From positions 18,262-82,261 of the forward strand of contig JAIELH010000026.1 of the NCBI GenBank assembly GCA_019753125.1: DNA of 64,000 nucleotides. The letters run 5' to 3'. This stretch comes from Gallionellaceae bacterium. Its GTDB lineage: Bacteria; Pseudomonadota; Gammaproteobacteria; Burkholderiales; Gallionellaceae. The stretch's first letter is position 1, and every line of letters starts with the position of its first letter. The position numbers were made by a program, and so were the translations under genes. The notes under the pieces are model-generated. The model saw only the letters and a list, made by a program, of their open reading frames with translations, ran no database searches and had not been told where the DNA came from. This document shows positions 46,003 to 56,546 of the stretch, piece by piece.

Positions 46003-46203
46003 TTATAAAAAAACCCGCCACCCCACCAGAACATAGCGTTCCAGTATGAACAGCAGCCCGAAGATCAGAAACAGGAACACCGTAAAACGTAGTGTCTGCC
46101 AGACAAATTTGAGATAGCGGCGATTGCGCGTGAAGATGTACATTCCGCCGCTCAACACCAGCAGCAATGCAACCAGCACGATGAACAAACGCAGGATCAG
46201 CAT
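46003..46203 (-). CDS. Small membrane protein downstream of lpxC
   Basis: 66 residues with two hydrophobic segments, LILRLFIVLVALLLVLSGGMYIF and VFLFLIFGLLFIL, split by the basic loop TRNRRYLKFVWQTLRF. No named family recognised, but the topology and place after the division cluster look purposeful. The 114 bases between it and lpxC include the dyad GGCGGGC/GCCCGTC and a CAGGAGCGGCTCCTG palindrome. Confidence 0.7.
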   Translation of the reverse strand: MLILRLFIVLVALLLVLSGGMYIFTRNRRYLKFVWQTLRFTVFLFLIFGLLFILERYVLVGWRVFL

Positions 46204-46317
46204 AAGAGGTTTTTAACCGAGATAATTCACAAATTCAAGACACCCGCTGCAGGAGCGGCTCCTGAAACAGACGGAAGCCTGACGGGCAATTTCTAGCCCG
46301 CCATTTTCATGTATGGA

Positions 46318-47229
46318 TCAAACAGGCTGCAATTGCAGGCGCAGGAATGCGGGCGCTTCTTCCACGCTGTCGAAGGTGGCGAACTCCCATGCCTGCTCAT
46401 CCGCGAGCAGCGCGCGCAGCAGCGCATTATTCAGCGCATGGCCGGATTTGTAGCCGGAAAATGCCCCGATCAGCGGATGTCCGAGAAGATACAGGTCGCC
46501 GATCGCATCGAGCACCTTGTGCTTGACGAATTCATCTTCAAAACGCAACCCGTCCGGATTCAGCACGCGGTATTCATCCATCACGATGGCGTTATCCAGG
46601 CTGCCACCCAGCGCCAGGCCCTGAGCGCGCATGTTCTCGACATCGTGCATAAAACCGAAAGTGCGTGCCCGGCTGATGTCGCGCACATAAGATTCCTCGC
46701 CCAGATCAACCGTGACATGCTGTCTGGTATTGGTGAATACCGGGTGGGCAAAATTGATCGTGAAGGTTAATTTGTAACCGTGATGCGGATCAAAGCGCAC
46801 CCATTTGTCGCCTTGTTTCACCTCCACGGCTTTCTTGATGCGGATAAATTTTTTCGCGGCAGACTGCTCGACGATGCCTGCCGATTGCAGCAGGAACACG
46901 AACGTGCCGGCGCTGCCATCCATGATCGGCACTTCAGCACTGTTCAGATCAACATATACATTATCGACACCGAGCCCGGCCAGTGCAGACATCAGGTGCT
47001 CGACGGTGGCGACGCGCACGCCGTTCTGCTCCATGCAGGTGGAAAGGCGCGTGTCATGCACCAGTTCAGCGCACGCATGAATTTCAACGGCCGGCTTCAA
47101 GTCCACACGGCGAAAAACAATGCCGGTATTGGCCGGCGCCGGACGCAAGCCGAGCGCAACCTTTTCACCGCTGTGCAAGCCGACCCCTGTCACATTGACG
47201 GGACTCTTCAGGGTGCGCTGTTTAACCAT
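46318..47229 (-). CDS. lpxC: UDP-3-O-acyl-N-acetylglucosamine deacetylase
   Basis: Zinc enzyme and committed step of lipid A synthesis. 303 residues from ATG 47229 ([23 protein letters not shown]); the track start 24 bases upstream is less like the family. Zinc and catalytic residues: [59 protein letters not shown]. Sits after ftsZ at the end of the dcw cluster, as in many proteobacteria. Confidence 0.96.
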   Translation of the reverse strand: MVKQRTLKSPVNVTGVGLHSGEKVALGLRPAPANTGIVFRRVDLKPAVEIHACAELVHDTRLSTCMEQNGVRVATVEHLMSALAGLGVDNVYVDLNSAEVPIMDGSAGTFVFLLQSAGIVEQSAAKKFIRIKKAVEVKQGDKWVRFDPHHGYKLTFTINFAHPVFTNTRQHVTVDLGEESYVRDISRARTFGFMHDVENMRAQGLALGGSLDNAIVMDEYRVLNPDGLRFEDEFVKHKVLDAIGDLYLLGHPLIGAFSGYKSGHALNNALLRALLADEQAWEFATFDSVEEAPAFLRLQLQPV

Positions 47230-47286
47230 CGGTGTCTTGAGCACGGAAATCATTTTGTAATTTTATCACAGCCCCTTTTGCCCTTA

Positions 47287-47317
47287 GATCCTGAATCCTA
47301 AATCCTGAATCCTGTCT
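47287..47317. repeat. Heptamer repeat between ftsZ and lpxC
   Basis: GATCCTG AATCCTA AATCCTG AATCCTG T, clean 7-base period, filling the short gap after the ftsZ stop. Confidence 0.75.
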
Positions 47318-47318
47318 T

Positions 47319-48494
47319 TCAATCCGCCTGTTTGCGCAGGAATGACGGGATATCCAGCATCTCCATCCCGGATTTTTCCATCGCATCGATGGTTTCGCGG
47401 CGGCCACGGCGCATCACGGCAGGCGTATCCAGCTCGTTGTAGTCCACGTTGCTGTTGGCGATCGGCATGTCGTGCGTGCCGGTCCTCTGGTAATCCTGGT
47501 TCTGATAGACAACTTCCGGCTTGGATTGCCTGCCTGCCCGGGGCGCGCCCAGACCGGTCGCCACGACGGTGACGCGCAACTCGTCGCCCATCGCTTCGTC
47601 AAACACCGAGCCGACGATCACGGTCGCTTCTTCTGCGGCGAATTGCACGCACTGCATCACATCGTCGATTTCCTTCAGTTTTAACTGGTTCGATGAAGTG
47701 ATATTGACCAACACGCCGCGCGCGCCGGACATATCGACATCTTCGAGCAACGGGCTGGAAATCGCGCGCTCTGCGGCGACGCGTGCGCGATCCGGACCGG
47801 ATGCGATCGCCGAACCCATCATCGCCATGCCGTTTTCCGACATCACGGTATGCACGTCGGCAAAGTCCACGTTGATCAGGCCGGGCACATTGATCACTTC
47901 GGCAATGCCTGCCACCGCACCCTGCAACACGCCATTGGCGGCCTTGAACGCTTCCGGCACCGTAACATCTTCGCCCAGCACTTCCATCAGCTTCGAGTTC
48001 GGCACGATGATCAGCGAATCGACATGCTCGTGCAGCGCATCGATGCCGGCCTTGGCATAACGCATGCGGTTGCCTTCATAAAGGAACGGTTTGGTGACGA
48101 CCGCGACGGTGAGAATATTCAGCTCGCGCGCAATCTGCGCGACGATCGGCGCGGCGCCGGTGCCGGTGCCACCGCCCATGCCGGCAGTGATGAACACCAT
48201 GTTTGCACCGCTGATCATTTCCTTGATGCGCTCGCGGTCTTCCTCGGCGGCAGCCTGCCCGACCGAAGGTTTGGCGCCTGCGCCGAGACCCTTGGTGATG
48301 TTTGCACCGATCTGCAACTGCGTGCCCGCCTTGCTGCGCTTGAGCGCCTGCGCGTCGGTGTTGATGACGATGAACTCGACACCCTGCACGCCCTGTTCGA
48401 TCATGTGATCCACGGCATTACCGCCGCAACCGCCAACCCCGATAACCTTGATCACCGCATCCTGAGTTTGCGCTTCCATTAGTTCAAACATCAT
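47319..48494 (-). CDS. ftsZ: Cell division protein FtsZ
   Basis: Tubulin-like GTPase forming the division ring. VIGVGGCGGNAVDHMI, the tubulin signature AGMGGGTGTGAAPIVAQIA, and the C-terminal MEMLDIPSFLRKQAD peptide that binds FtsA/ZipA are intact. 391 residues. GGAG lies six bases before ATG 48494. The most frequent family form has GGAGGNAV; here it is GGCGGNAV. Confidence 0.98.
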   Translation of the reverse strand: MMFELMEAQTQDAVIKVIGVGGCGGNAVDHMIEQGVQGVEFIVINTDAQALKRSKAGTQLQIGANITKGLGAGAKPSVGQAAAEEDRERIKEMISGANMVFITAGMGGGTGTGAAPIVAQIARELNILTVAVVTKPFLYEGNRMRYAKAGIDALHEHVDSLIIVPNSKLMEVLGEDVTVPEAFKAANGVLQGAVAGIAEVINVPGLINVDFADVHTVMSENGMAMMGSAIASGPDRARVAAERAISSPLLEDVDMSGARGVLVNITSSNQLKLKEIDDVMQCVQFAAEEATVIVGSVFDEAMGDELRVTVVATGLGAPRAGRQSKPEVVYQNQDYQRTGTHDMPIANSNVDYNELDTPAVMRRGRRETIDAMEKSGMEMLDIPSFLRKQAD

Positions 48495-48520
48495 TATTTC
48501 TCCTTTTCATAATTGCAAAA

Positions 48521-48561
48521 TCAACCCTGAATACTGAACCCTGACCCCAACCCTCAAACCC
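48521..48561. repeat. Heptamer repeat between ftsA and ftsZ
   Basis: TCAACCC TGAATAC TGAACCC TGACCCC AACCCTC, 7-base period, occupying much of the 68-base gap between ftsA and ftsZ. Confidence 0.65.
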
Positions 48562-48562
48562 G

Positions 48563-49798
48563 CTAAAAATTCCCCTGAAACCACGCCTTCAATCTTGCCA
48601 GCACATCGCTGAACGAGCCGGACTGCATCCGCGTCTCCTCGTTGCGCTTGAAATGCTCCAGGCCGTACAGTAGCAAGCCTACGCCCGTCGCCATGCGCGG
48701 CGTTTTAACCATATCGGAGAGCCCGCCGACATACTTCGGTATGCCCAGGCGCACCGGCAGGTGAAAAATCTCCTCGCCCAATTCGACCATGCCCTGCATC
48801 GCGCTGCTGCCGCCGGTAATGACGATGCCGGACGACAGCACGTCTTCGAACCCGCAGCGGCGCAACTCCTGCTGCACCAGCGAATACAGTTCTTCGACGC
48901 GCGGCTCGATCACCTCAGACAGCGTCTGGCGCGACAACATGCGCGGCCCGCGCTCGCCGACACCCGGCACCTCGATCGTGGCGTCGTCGGCCAATTGGCG
49001 CAGCGCGCAGCCGTGCTTGATTTTGAGATCTTCGGCATCCTGCGTCGGGGTACGCAGCGCCATCGCGATATCGTTGGTGATCTGGTCGCCGGCAATCGGG
49101 ATCACGGCGGTGTGGCGGATCGCGCCGCCGGTAAACACCGCAATATCGGTGGTGCCGCCACCGATATCGACGAGGCACACACCCAGCTCTTTTTCATCCT
49201 CGGCAAGCACCGCCTTGCTGGAGGCCAGCGGCTGCAGGATCAATTCGTGAACCTCCAGCCCGCAGCGATGCGTGCATTTCATGATGTTCTGCACCGCCGC
49301 TATCGCGCCGCTGACGATATGCACCTCAACATCGAGGCGCATTCCGCTCATGCCCAGCGGCTTCTTGATGCCGCTCTGCCCGTCGATACTGAATTCCTGC
49401 TCGAGCACATGCAGTTTCTGCTGGTCGCCGGGCAGGCTGATTGAACTTGCCGTTTCCAGAACGCGATCGATGTCGGCCTGCTTTACTTCCTGCTCCTTGA
49501 TTTTCACCATCCCCTTCGAATTGATGCTGCGGATATGGCTGCCGGCAATACCGGCAAACACCTCGCGGATCGTGCAGTCAGCCATCAATTCGGCCTCTTC
49601 CAGCGCGCGCTTGATCGCATCCACCGCCGCCTCGATATTGACCACCATGCCTTTTTTCATACCGTCGGACTTATGCATGCCCATGCCGATCACCTCCAGC
49701 ATGCCATCTGGCTTGACCTCACCGACAATGGCGACAATCTTGGATGTGCCGATATCCAGACCGACCACCAGATTCTTGTTTTCCTTGTTTCTACTCAT
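48563..49798 (-). CDS. ftsA: Cell division protein FtsA
   Basis: Actin-like membrane tether of the Z ring. VVGLDIGTSKIVAIVGE (phosphate 1), CLVDIGGGTTDIAVF (phosphate 2) and the SHF2-inserted 1C domain are seen. The C-terminal amphipathic helix DVLARLKAWFQGNF is present. Start at ATG 49798 with GGAG eight bases before; the GTG three bases earlier is the track start. 411 residues. Confidence 0.97.
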   Translation of the reverse strand: MSRNKENKNLVVGLDIGTSKIVAIVGEVKPDGMLEVIGMGMHKSDGMKKGMVVNIEAAVDAIKRALEEAELMADCTIREVFAGIAGSHIRSINSKGMVKIKEQEVKQADIDRVLETASSISLPGDQQKLHVLEQEFSIDGQSGIKKPLGMSGMRLDVEVHIVSGAIAAVQNIMKCTHRCGLEVHELILQPLASSKAVLAEDEKELGVCLVDIGGGTTDIAVFTGGAIRHTAVIPIAGDQITNDIAMALRTPTQDAEDLKIKHGCALRQLADDATIEVPGVGERGPRMLSRQTLSEVIEPRVEELYSLVQQELRRCGFEDVLSSGIVITGGSSAMQGMVELGEEIFHLPVRLGIPKYVGGLSDMVKTPRMATGVGLLLYGLEHFKRNEETRMQSGSFSDVLARLKAWFQGNF

Positions 49799-49813
49799 CA
49801 CTTGCGCTCCGTT

Positions 49814-49850
49814 TCAGAAGACAGAGGGCAAAGGGCTGAGGACAGAAAAC
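49814..49850. repeat. Degenerate heptamer repeat between ftsQ and ftsA
   Basis: AGAAGAC AGAGGGC AAAGGGC TGAGGAC AGAAAAC. Facing C/T-rich sequence at 49855-49935 is partly complementary, including the end of ftsQ. Makes up most of the 99-base gap. Confidence 0.55.
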
Positions 49851-49897
49851 CTGTCTATTTCCCGCCATCTTCCTTACTCCCTCATTCTTCAATAACT

Positions 49898-50638
49898 TCA
49901 ACCTTCAGACCTCAATTTCCTGTCTTCCGCCATCTGCCTGACAGCAAATCCATTGCGGTATCGCAAATCCACATATTTCACGGCATTCTTTTCATCAGCC
50001 TTCTGTACCCGGCTGGCGATATACGGGTAGGCCAGCACAAACCGTGCGAGACGCTGTTGCATATCTTCACGCCCCAATTCCAGCACCATGCCGTTGTTCA
50101 GCCGCACTTGCCAGGCATGGCGCGGCGACAAGGCAAGCTGCGCCACCCGCAAATTCAACACGGCAAGCTGACGGCTGAATTGCGCGTAATTCTGCGTAAC
50201 TTCCATCGAGTCGCCCGCTTGCCCGATAAAGCCCGGCAAAACCTGCTTGCTTCCGGCGCTAAACACCTCGCCTTGCAGGTTGACCAGGGCATTGTCATTC
50301 CAGCGCGCCAACGCCTGATGTTCTTCCAGTTGCACCGCAAGACTGCCCGGAAATTCGCGGCGTATGCTGACGTTACGCACCCAGGGCAGCTTTTCCAGCG
50401 ACTGCCTTAACCGATCGATATCCACGGTAAAAAAATTACCGGCCGCCTCGCCGCGCAGCACCTGCAAAACCTCCTCCACAGCCACCCGCTCTGGCGCCGC
50501 ATCCAGCCGCACGCCATGCAGCGGGAACAGCCACGGCAAATGCACCGTGTAATGGATTGCGCCATACAGCAGCGCCAGCACGCTGAAAGCAGTCAGCATG
50601 TTGGCGATCGCACGCAGCAATGGCGCGTTATCCCACAT
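49898..50638 (-). CDS. ftsQ: Cell division protein FtsQ
   Basis: Bitopic division protein: one N-terminal membrane segment ([23 protein letters not shown]), POTRA domain ([67 protein letters not shown]), and the FtsQ beta domain. 246 residues. Its start overlaps the ddlB stop by 11 bases. C-terminal end KLRSEG is coded near a repeat. Confidence 0.95.
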   Translation of the reverse strand: MWDNAPLLRAIANMLTAFSVLALLYGAIHYTVHLPWLFPLHGVRLDAAPERVAVEEVLQVLRGEAAGNFFTVDIDRLRQSLEKLPWVRNVSIRREFPGSLAVQLEEHQALARWNDNALVNLQGEVFSAGSKQVLPGFIGQAGDSMEVTQNYAQFSRQLAVLNLRVAQLALSPRHAWQVRLNNGMVLELGREDMQQRLARFVLAYPYIASRVQKADEKNAVKYVDLRYRNGFAVRQMAEDRKLRSEG

Positions 50639-51593
50639 GCGCCAGCTCCAGCACGCGCAACACCAGTTGCTCGAAGCTGATCCCCGCCTGGCGGGCCGCC
50701 ATCGGCACCAGACTGTGATCGGTCATCCCCGGCGCGGTATTCGCCTCCAGCAGATACGGCTGCCCGTTCTCGCTCATCAGAAAATCCACACGCCCCCATC
50801 CCTGCCCGCCCAGCAGCGCAAAGGCTCGTTGTGCCAGATGCTGCATTTCGGCTTCCTGTGCCGCATTCAGGCCGCTCGGGCACAAATAGCGCGTGTCATC
50901 GCGCAAATATTTGGCCTCGTAGTCATAGAACTCATTGGCTGGTTCGATCTTGATCACCGGCAGCGCCTGCTCGCCCCCATTCGCCGCATCGCCCAGGATC
51001 GCCACGGTGTATTCGCCGCCGCCGACAAACTTTTCCGCAATCACCAGCTTGTCGTGCCTGACCGCTGCCTGATATGCAGCACGTAAACCGCCCATCTCCT
51101 TTACCTTGCTGATACCGACACTGGAGCCTTCGTTGGCGGGTTTGACGAACAGCGGCAAACCCAACCGCCGCGCAACACCCGCCCAATCGCTTTGCTCGTC
51201 AAGCAGCACGTAATCCGGCACCGGCAGGCTCGCCGCCTGCCATACCAGCTTGGTGCGCCACTTGTCCATCCCCAATGCGGAAGCCAGCACACCGCTGCCG
51301 GTGTAGGGAATACCCAGCAACTCCAGCGCGCCCTGTACCGTGCCGTCTTCGCCAAACCTCCCGTGCAGCGCGATGAACGCGCGCTCGAAGCCTTCGTCGT
51401 GCAGCGACTGCAAATTCTGCACTGCGGGGTCGAACCCATGCGCATTCACGCCACTACGTTTCAGCGCCGCCAGCACCGCCGCACCGCTCTTCAGCGATAC
51501 CTCGCGCTCGGCAGATTTGCCCCCATATAACACTGCCACTTTTCCGAAACGTGAGGTGGGAAGAGAAAGGGGAGAAAGGTTGCTCTTATCCAT
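50628..51593 (-). CDS. ddlB: D-alanine--D-alanine ligase
   Basis: ATP-grasp ligase making the D-Ala-D-Ala dipeptide for peptidoglycan. [65 protein letters not shown], and [26 protein letters not shown] are present. Start set at ATG 51593, overlapping murB by 8 bases. The first 16 residues ([17 protein letters not shown]) are written by a heptamer repeat, giving an unusual N-terminal tail before the normal start of the fold. Confidence 0.95.
   Translation of the reverse strand: MDKSNLSPLSLPTSRFGKVAVLYGGKSAEREVSLKSGAAVLAALKRSGVNAHGFDPAVQNLQSLHDEGFERAFIALHGRFGEDGTVQGALELLGIPYTGSGVLASALGMDKWRTKLVWQAASLPVPDYVLLDEQSDWAGVARRLGLPLFVKPANEGSSVGISKVKEMGGLRAAYQAAVRHDKLVIAEKFVGGGEYTVAILGDAANGGEQALPVIKIEPANEFYDYEAKYLRDDTRYLCPSGLNAAQEAEMQHLAQRAFALLGGQGWGRVDFLMSENGQPYLLEANTAPGMTDHSLVPMAARQAGISFEQLVLRVLELAHVG
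51548..51585. repeat. Heptamer repeat in 5' end of ddlB
   Basis: GTGAGGT GGGAAGA GAAAGGG GAGAAAG GTTGCTC; on the coding strand it encodes [13 protein letters not shown] ahead of the conserved GKVAVLYGG. Confidence 0.6.
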
Positions 51594-52587
51594 GATTCGC
51601 ATACTCACCAATAATTTTTACTTCCGGATGCAGGTCGATGCCGGTCTGTTTCAGCACCATCGCCCGCACTTCATTGATCAGGTTTTCGATGTCCGCCGCC
51701 GTCGCCCCGCCGGTATTCACAATGAAATTGGCGTGTTTTTCCGATACCCGGGCGCCGCCGATCTGCCTGCCTTTCAGCCCGCACTGCTGGATCAGCCGCG
51801 CCGCATGGTCGTTTGGCGGGTTGCGGAACACCGAGCCGGCATTCGGCAGATTCAGCGGCTGGCTGGCGATACGCTTATCCAGCAAGGACTTGATTTCCTG
51901 CCGTGCCGTCGCGCCATCGCCTTCATTGAACTTCAACCATGCGGCGACGAAGAATTCTTCTGAGGATTTGGGATTTGGGATTTGGGATTTGGACAAGAGC
52001 TCACGGGGGTTTGCCAAATCCGAAATCCCAGTTCCTAATTCCTCACGCCTTTTCACGTGCCGGTAACCAATCTCATAATCCAGCGGGGTGCGCTGATGCA
52101 GCGCGCCGCTCCGGTCGACGGCGAGCACGCGCAGCACCTTTTCCCAGGTCTGGCTGCCATAACAGCCGGCATTCATCGCCAGCATGCCGCCCAGCGTGCC
52201 GGGTATCCCGGCAAAGAATTCCGCGCCGCGCAAATTGTGCAACGCGGCGAAACGCGCCAGCTTTGCGCCGGATACTCCGGCCTCGACGTAGATTCCGCCA
52301 TCCGTTTCGAGGCGCAACTCATTCAACGCGCCGTGCAGCAACAACACCGTGCCGCGCAGCCCGCCGTCGCGCACCAGCAGGTTGCTGCCCAGTCCAACCG
52401 GATACAGCGGTTCGTCAGGCGGCAAGCCGCGCAGGAATGCCAGCAGATCATCCAGATCGGCAGGCTGGTACATGCGCTCTGCCGCGCCGCCTGCACGCCA
52501 ACTGGTGTACTTGCGCATCGGCACGTTGTAGCGCAGCGTGCCACGCAATGCCGGGTCGATGAATTGTTGCGGTTCGCTCATGTTCAT
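51586..52587 (-). CDS. murB: UDP-N-acetylenolpyruvoylglucosamine reductase
   Basis: FAD enzyme completing UDP-MurNAc. [48 protein letters not shown], and [20 protein letters not shown] (catalytic Ser replaced in this motif by the family's type-dependent residue region NAGSVFRNP) are visible. 333 residues, longer than typical because residues ~182-210 ([25 protein letters not shown]) are a heptamer-derived insertion. Starts by ATGA overlap with murC. Confidence 0.94.
   Translation of the reverse strand: MNMSEPQQFIDPALRGTLRYNVPMRKYTSWRAGGAAERMYQPADLDDLLAFLRGLPPDEPLYPVGLGSNLLVRDGGLRGTVLLLHGALNELRLETDGGIYVEAGVSGAKLARFAALHNLRGAEFFAGIPGTLGGMLAMNAGCYGSQTWEKVLRVLAVDRSGALHQRTPLDYEIGYRHVKRREELGTGISDLANPRELLSKSQIPNPKSSEEFFVAAWLKFNEGDGATARQEIKSLLDKRIASQPLNLPNAGSVFRNPPNDHAARLIQQCGLKGRQIGGARVSEKHANFIVNTGGATAADIENLINEVRAMVLKQTGIDLHPEVKIIGEYANHG
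51963..52047. repeat. Heptamer inverted pair inserted in murB
   Basis: Left arm (GGATTTG GGATTTG GGATTTG GGATTTG) at 51963-51992; right arm CCAAATC CGAAATC CCAGTTC CTAATTC CTC at 52012-52047. The arms are nearly complementary with a 19-base loop. Length is compatible with the murB reading frame. Confidence 0.78.
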
Positions 52588-53984
52588 GACTTTAATAATT
52601 GCACCAACGCACTCGGCGTATTGCCGATCGATCCCGCGCCCATCGTGACGACCACATCGCCATCGCGCACGATCTGCATGATCGCCTGCGGCATATCCTG
52701 GATATTCCCGGCAAACACCGCTTCGTTTTGCCCCGCCACACGCAAGGCGTGCATCAACGCACGCCCGTCTGCCGCGACGATGGGCTGCTCACCTGCCGCA
52801 TAGACTTCCGCCAATACCAGCGCGTCCACGCTGCACAACACCTTCACAAAATCCTCGAACAAGTCGCGGGTGCGCGTGTAACGGTGCGGCTGAAAGGCCA
52901 GCACCAGCCGCCTGCCCGGAAATGCGCCGCGCACCGCCGCCAGCGTCGCGGCCATTTCCACCGGATGGTGGCCGTAATCGTCGATCAACGTGAACACGCC
53001 GCCGCCAGGCAAATCAATCTCGCCATAGCGCTGAAAGCGTCTGCCGACACCCTGGAATTCGGCCAGTGCGGCAACGATCGCGTCATCCGCCACGCAAACT
53101 TCCAGCGCGATCGCGATCGCAGCCAGCGCATTCAGCACGTTATGCCTGCCCGCCAGATTCAGCGTGATATCCAGATCCTTGGGCGTGCCGTTCTGGCGGC
53201 ATTGCGCGGTAAAGTGCATCTTGCCGCCCTCGTGGCGCACATTCACGGCGCGGATCTGCGCGTCCTCGCTGAAGCCATAAGTGCACACCGGCTTGCTGAT
53301 GCGCGGCAATATCTCGCGCACGTTGGCGTCGTCGATGCACAGCATTGCCATGCCGTAGAACGGCAGATGTTCGACGAAATCCACGAATGCCTGCTTGAGC
53401 CGCGCAAAATCGTGGCCGTAGGTTTCCATGTGATCAGCGTCGATGTTCGTGATCACCGCCAGAATCGGCTGCAAATACAAAAAGGAGGCATCCGACTCGT
53501 CGGCTTCGGCGACGATGAATTCGCCGGTGCCGAGCCTGGCGTTGGTGCCGCTGCTGTTGAGCTTTCCGCCGATCACAAAGGTGGGATCGAATCCGCCCTT
53601 GGCCAGCACGCTGGCAGCCAGCGATGTCGTCGTGGTTTTGCCGTGCGTACCCGCCACCGCGATACCCTGACGCAAGCGCATCAGTTCGGCCAGCATCATC
53701 GCGCGCGGCACCACCGGAATACGGCGCGCACGTGCCGCCTGCACCTCGGGGTTGTCCTTGCCGACAGCGGTGGAAACCACCACCGCATTGGCGTCGGCCA
53801 GATGCTGCCCGTCATGCCCGATATACACCGTCGCACCGAGTTGCCTGAGGCGTTGTGTGGCGGCGTTCTCGCCGAGATCGGAACCGCTGACCTGAAAACC
53901 CAGATTCAGCAACACCTCGGCGATGCCGTTCATGCCCGAGCCGCCGATGCCGACAAAATGAAGGTGTTTGACTTTATGCTTCAT
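52584..53984 (-). CDS. murC: UDP-N-acetylmuramate--L-alanine ligase
   Basis: Adds the first amino acid of the stem peptide. [33 protein letters not shown] (nucleotide-binding start), ATP loop [31 protein letters not shown], and [14 protein letters not shown]. 466 residues. A nonamer CACGAAAAG inverted pair lies upstream, between murG and murC. Confidence 0.97.
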   Translation of the reverse strand: MKHKVKHLHFVGIGGSGMNGIAEVLLNLGFQVSGSDLGENAATQRLRQLGATVYIGHDGQHLADANAVVVSTAVGKDNPEVQAARARRIPVVPRAMMLAELMRLRQGIAVAGTHGKTTTTSLAASVLAKGGFDPTFVIGGKLNSSGTNARLGTGEFIVAEADESDASFLYLQPILAVITNIDADHMETYGHDFARLKQAFVDFVEHLPFYGMAMLCIDDANVREILPRISKPVCTYGFSEDAQIRAVNVRHEGGKMHFTAQCRQNGTPKDLDITLNLAGRHNVLNALAAIAIALEVCVADDAIVAALAEFQGVGRRFQRYGEIDLPGGGVFTLIDDYGHHPVEMAATLAAVRGAFPGRRLVLAFQPHRYTRTRDLFEDFVKVLCSVDALVLAEVYAAGEQPIVAADGRALMHALRVAGQNEAVFAGNIQDMPQAIMQIVRDGDVVVTMGAGSIGNTPSALVQLLKS

Positions 53985-54001
53985 CTCTTAACCCCATTTG
54001 C

Positions 54002-54074
54002 CCACGAAAGACACGAAAAGCACGAACAAAGCAGGCCACGGTTTTATTTCGTGCCTTTCGTGTTTTTCGTGGAC
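54002..54074. repeat. Nonamer repeat inverted pair between murG and murC
   Basis: CACGAAAGA CACGAAAAG CACGAACAA (54004-54031) faces TTTCGTGCC TTTCGTGTT TTTCGTGGA (54047-54073). It has a 9-base rather than 7-base period but the same inverted layout, and could fold as a hairpin in the murG-murC mRNA. Confidence 0.7.
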
Positions 54075-54091
54075 TGAATTGTTTTTCAGCT

Positions 54092-55270
54092 TCATGCTTC
54101 TGCCAGTTCTGCGCATACCTGCGCCACCTGTTGTGCCGCATCGGTTTTAGCCACGCTACGCGCCTGTTGCGCCATCACCAATAATTTTTGGCGACCTTGC
54201 ACGTCATCTGCAAACTGGCGCAGCAACTGCGCCAGCTTTTCAGCACTCATCTCACCTTGTGGCAATAAAATCGCGGCGCCGCGTTCGCTCAGAAACTGCG
54301 CGTTGTGCGTCTGGTGATCGTCCACCGCAAACGGGAACGGGATCAGGATGCTCGCCACACCCGCCGCAGCCAGTTCTGCGATCGTCAATGCGCCGGCGCG
54401 GCAAATCACCAGATCGGCCTCGGCATAGCGAGCCGCCATGTCGTCGAGGAATGGCCGGATGTCCACCTCCGACACGTTACTGGCGCAGCCAGCCGTTTGC
54501 GGGAGGAGGTGGAGGGGCGGCATTCCCGCACCCGTCGCTTGCGCGCACCGTGTCATGCCGCCCACCTGTACGCCGGCCTGCCGGTATAACTGCTGCACCG
54601 CATCGAAATGCTGCTTGCCGGCCTGATGAATCACGTTCGGACGAACAGCTTCCGGCAGCAGCGCCAATGCCTGCGGCAAGGCTTCGTTGATCGCCTTCGC
54701 CCCCAGGCTGCCGCCGACAACCAGCACGTTCAGCCTGCCGCTGCGCGCGGCATAACGCTGTTGCGGTTCGGCTAATGCCGCGATGTCGCCGCGCACCGGA
54801 TTGCCGCACCAGATGGCTTTGGGCAACACATCGGGAAAACCGCTCAACACCTGCCGCGCGATGCGCGCCAGCACCTTGTTGCTCAATCCGGCAATGGAAT
54901 TTTGCTCGTGTATCACCAGCGGCCTGCGCAGCAACGCCGCGACGATCCCGCCCGGAAAAGTGATGTAGCCGCCCATGCCCAGCACCACATCGGGGCGATG
55001 GCGAAATATCGCGACCGCGCTTTGCCACAATGCGACCAGCAGATTGAACGGCAACCGCACCAGGCGCATGAATCCCTTGCCGCGCACCCCGGAGAAGCGC
55101 ACCCAAGCCATGTTGTAACCATGCCTGGGCACCAGTTCCGCTTCCATGCTGTCAGGCGCGCCCAGCCAAGTCACCAGCCAGCCCTGTGCGCGCAAAATGT
55201 CGGCAACTGCCAAGGCGGGGAAGATATGCCCACCAGTGCCGCCAGCCATGATCAGGATTGAGCGGTTCAT
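54092..55270 (-). CDS. murG: UDP-GlcNAc:lipid I N-acetylglucosaminyltransferase
   Basis: Makes lipid II at the inner face of the membrane. [73 protein letters not shown], and [35 protein letters not shown] are all in place. 392 residues, about 30 longer than usual: residues ~236-268 ([32 protein letters not shown]) are inserted before [11 protein letters not shown]. Probably still functional since it is the only copy in the cluster. Confidence 0.95.
   Translation of the reverse strand: MNRSILIMAGGTGGHIFPALAVADILRAQGWLVTWLGAPDSMEAELVPRHGYNMAWVRFSGVRGKGFMRLVRLPFNLLVALWQSAVAIFRHRPDVVLGMGGYITFPGGIVAALLRRPLVIHEQNSIAGLSNKVLARIARQVLSGFPDVLPKAIWCGNPVRGDIAALAEPQQRYAARSGRLNVLVVGGSLGAKAINEALPQALALLPEAVRPNVIHQAGKQHFDAVQQLYRQAGVQVGGMTRCAQATGAGMPPLHLLPQTAGCASNVSEVDIRPFLDDMAARYAEADLVICRAGALTIAELAAAGVASILIPFPFAVDDHQTHNAQFLSERGAAILLPQGEMSAEKLAQLLRQFADDVQGRQKLLVMAQQARSVAKTDAAQQVAQVCAELAEA
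54464..54570. repeat. In-frame insertion within murG flanked by GGCGGCAT/ATGCCGCC
   Basis: On the murG strand GGCGGCATGACACGG opens the segment and GGAATGCCGCCCC lies 30 bases on, an 8-bp inverted repeat. The segment adds about 32 codons absent from standard MurG. It differs from the heptamer repeats. Confidence 0.45.
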
Positions 55271-55353
55271 ACCGGAAGCCCCCTTGCTACTCTCCGGTTT
55301 TGGTTTCGGCCGCCCCTGTGGGACTTAACTTGCTCACGCAAGTTAGCCTTCAC

Positions 55354-55419
55354 CGAAACAGACGAGTTGTGAGTGCGTGTACTCATACTGGGAGTCCCCG
55401 CGCAACTCGTCTGTTTTCG
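55354..55419. repeat. Inverted duplicate of ftsW 3' end
   Basis: CGAAACAGACGAGTTG (55354-55369), in the ftsW-murG gap, is the reverse complement of CAACTCGTCTGTTTTCG (55403-55419), which codes for the last residues of FtsW (YENRRVAR). The mRNA can form a 15-16-bp stem just after the stop. A second stem TAACTTGC-TCAC-GCAAGTTA follows at 55326-55345. Confidence 0.7.
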
Positions 55420-56546
55420 TAATCAACTCGTAGCAGCACCGCCGCCGCGATGCAATTCACCACGACGCCGCTACCGCCGAAGCTGAGGAACGGCAGGGTC
55501 AATCCCTTGGTCGGCAGCACGCCCATATTTACGCCGATGTTGATCATCGCCTGCACGCCGAGCCATACGCCGATACCCTGCGCGACCAGCGCCGGGAAGT
55601 TGCGTTCGAGGAATGCGGCATGGCGGCCGATCTGGAAGGCGCGCACCACCAGCACCGCGAACAACACAATCACCGCAGCCACGCCGGCCAGCCCCAGTTC
55701 TTCCGCGATCACCGCCATCAAAAAATCGGTGTGCGCTTCGGGCAAATAAAACAGTTTTTCGACGCTCGCCCCCAGACCCACCCCCAGCCATTCGCCGCGC
55801 CCGAACGCGATCAACGCGTGGCTCAGTTGATAGCCCTTGCCATACGGGTCAGACCACGGATCCATGAAGCCGATGACGCGCTGCATCCGGTATGGCGAGG
55901 AAAGGATCAGCGCGGCAAACGCCAGCGGCAGCGCCACGAGCAGCGCGGCGAACACTTTGATATTGAATCCGCCCAACCACAGCGTGCATAACGCGATCGC
56001 ACAAATCACGACGAACGCGCCCATGTCCGGTTCCAGCAGCAGCAAGCCGCCGACCAGCACCATCACCGCCAGCATCGGCGCGAAAGTTTTTGTCAGCAAA
56101 TGTTTGATCTTGCCTTTGCGTACCGTGTAATCGGCGGCATACAGCACGGCAAACAGCTTCATTAATTCCGAGGGCTGCAGGTTGATCACGAACAACGACA
56201 GCCAGCGCCGGCTGCCGTTCACCTCGCGCCCGATGCCCGGAATCAGAACCAGCACCAGCAATGCGGCGCCGAACAGAAATAAATACGGCGCATAGTTCTG
56301 CCATATCTGCACCGGCACCTGAAAGGCAAACAGGCCGGCCAGCAAACCCACGGTGATGAATATTCCATGGCGCAGCAAGTAATAACCCGGCTGATAGCCG
56401 GTAAATTTGCTTGCCTCCGCCGTGGCGACCGAAGCGGAATAAACCATCACCAGGCCGAGCATCAGCAGACCCGCCAACACCCAGATCAGCAGCTCGTCGA
56501 ATTGCGCCTGCGGCGGGCGGGTGTGGGTTTTGACTAGCGAGACCAT
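55383..56546 (-). CDS. ftsW: Lipid II polymerase FtsW (SEDS family)
   Basis: Septal peptidoglycan glycosyltransferase with about ten membrane segments; partner of Fts[61 protein letters not shown] and the [34 protein letters not shown] end are the SEDS signatures. 387 residues. Overlaps the murD stop by 13 bases. Confidence 0.97.
   Translation of the reverse strand: MVSLVKTHTRPPQAQFDELLIWVLAGLLMLGLVMVYSASVATAEASKFTGYQPGYYLLRHGIFITVGLLAGLFAFQVPVQIWQNYAPYLFLFGAALLVLVLIPGIGREVNGSRRWLSLFVINLQPSELMKLFAVLYAADYTVRKGKIKHLLTKTFAPMLAVMVLVGGLLLLEPDMGAFVVICAIALCTLWLGGFNIKVFAALLVALPLAFAALILSSPYRMQRVIGFMDPWSDPYGKGYQLSHALIAFGRGEWLGVGLGASVEKLFYLPEAHTDFLMAVIAEELGLAGVAAVIVLFAVLVVRAFQIGRHAAFLERNFPALVAQGIGVWLGVQAMINIGVNMGVLPTKGLTLPFLSFGGSGVVVNCIAAAVLLRVDYENRRVARGLPV

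Noticed and set aside
45676-46008. 110-codon plus-strand ORF near the WrbA-like gene
   Set aside because: Overlaps the better-supported minus-strand Cys-rich small protein, which has a Shine-Dalgarno and a conserved-looking motif.
51963-52047. Possible CRISPR repeats in the murB and other heptamer regions
   Set aside because: Units are 7 bases with no spacers, repeat unit sequence drifts, and no cas genes are present.
52599-54077. Long plus-strand ORF of 492 codons opposite murC
   Set aside because: Shadow of murC; composition (His/Gln/Arg-rich) is typical of antisense frames in GC-rich genes and no family features are seen.
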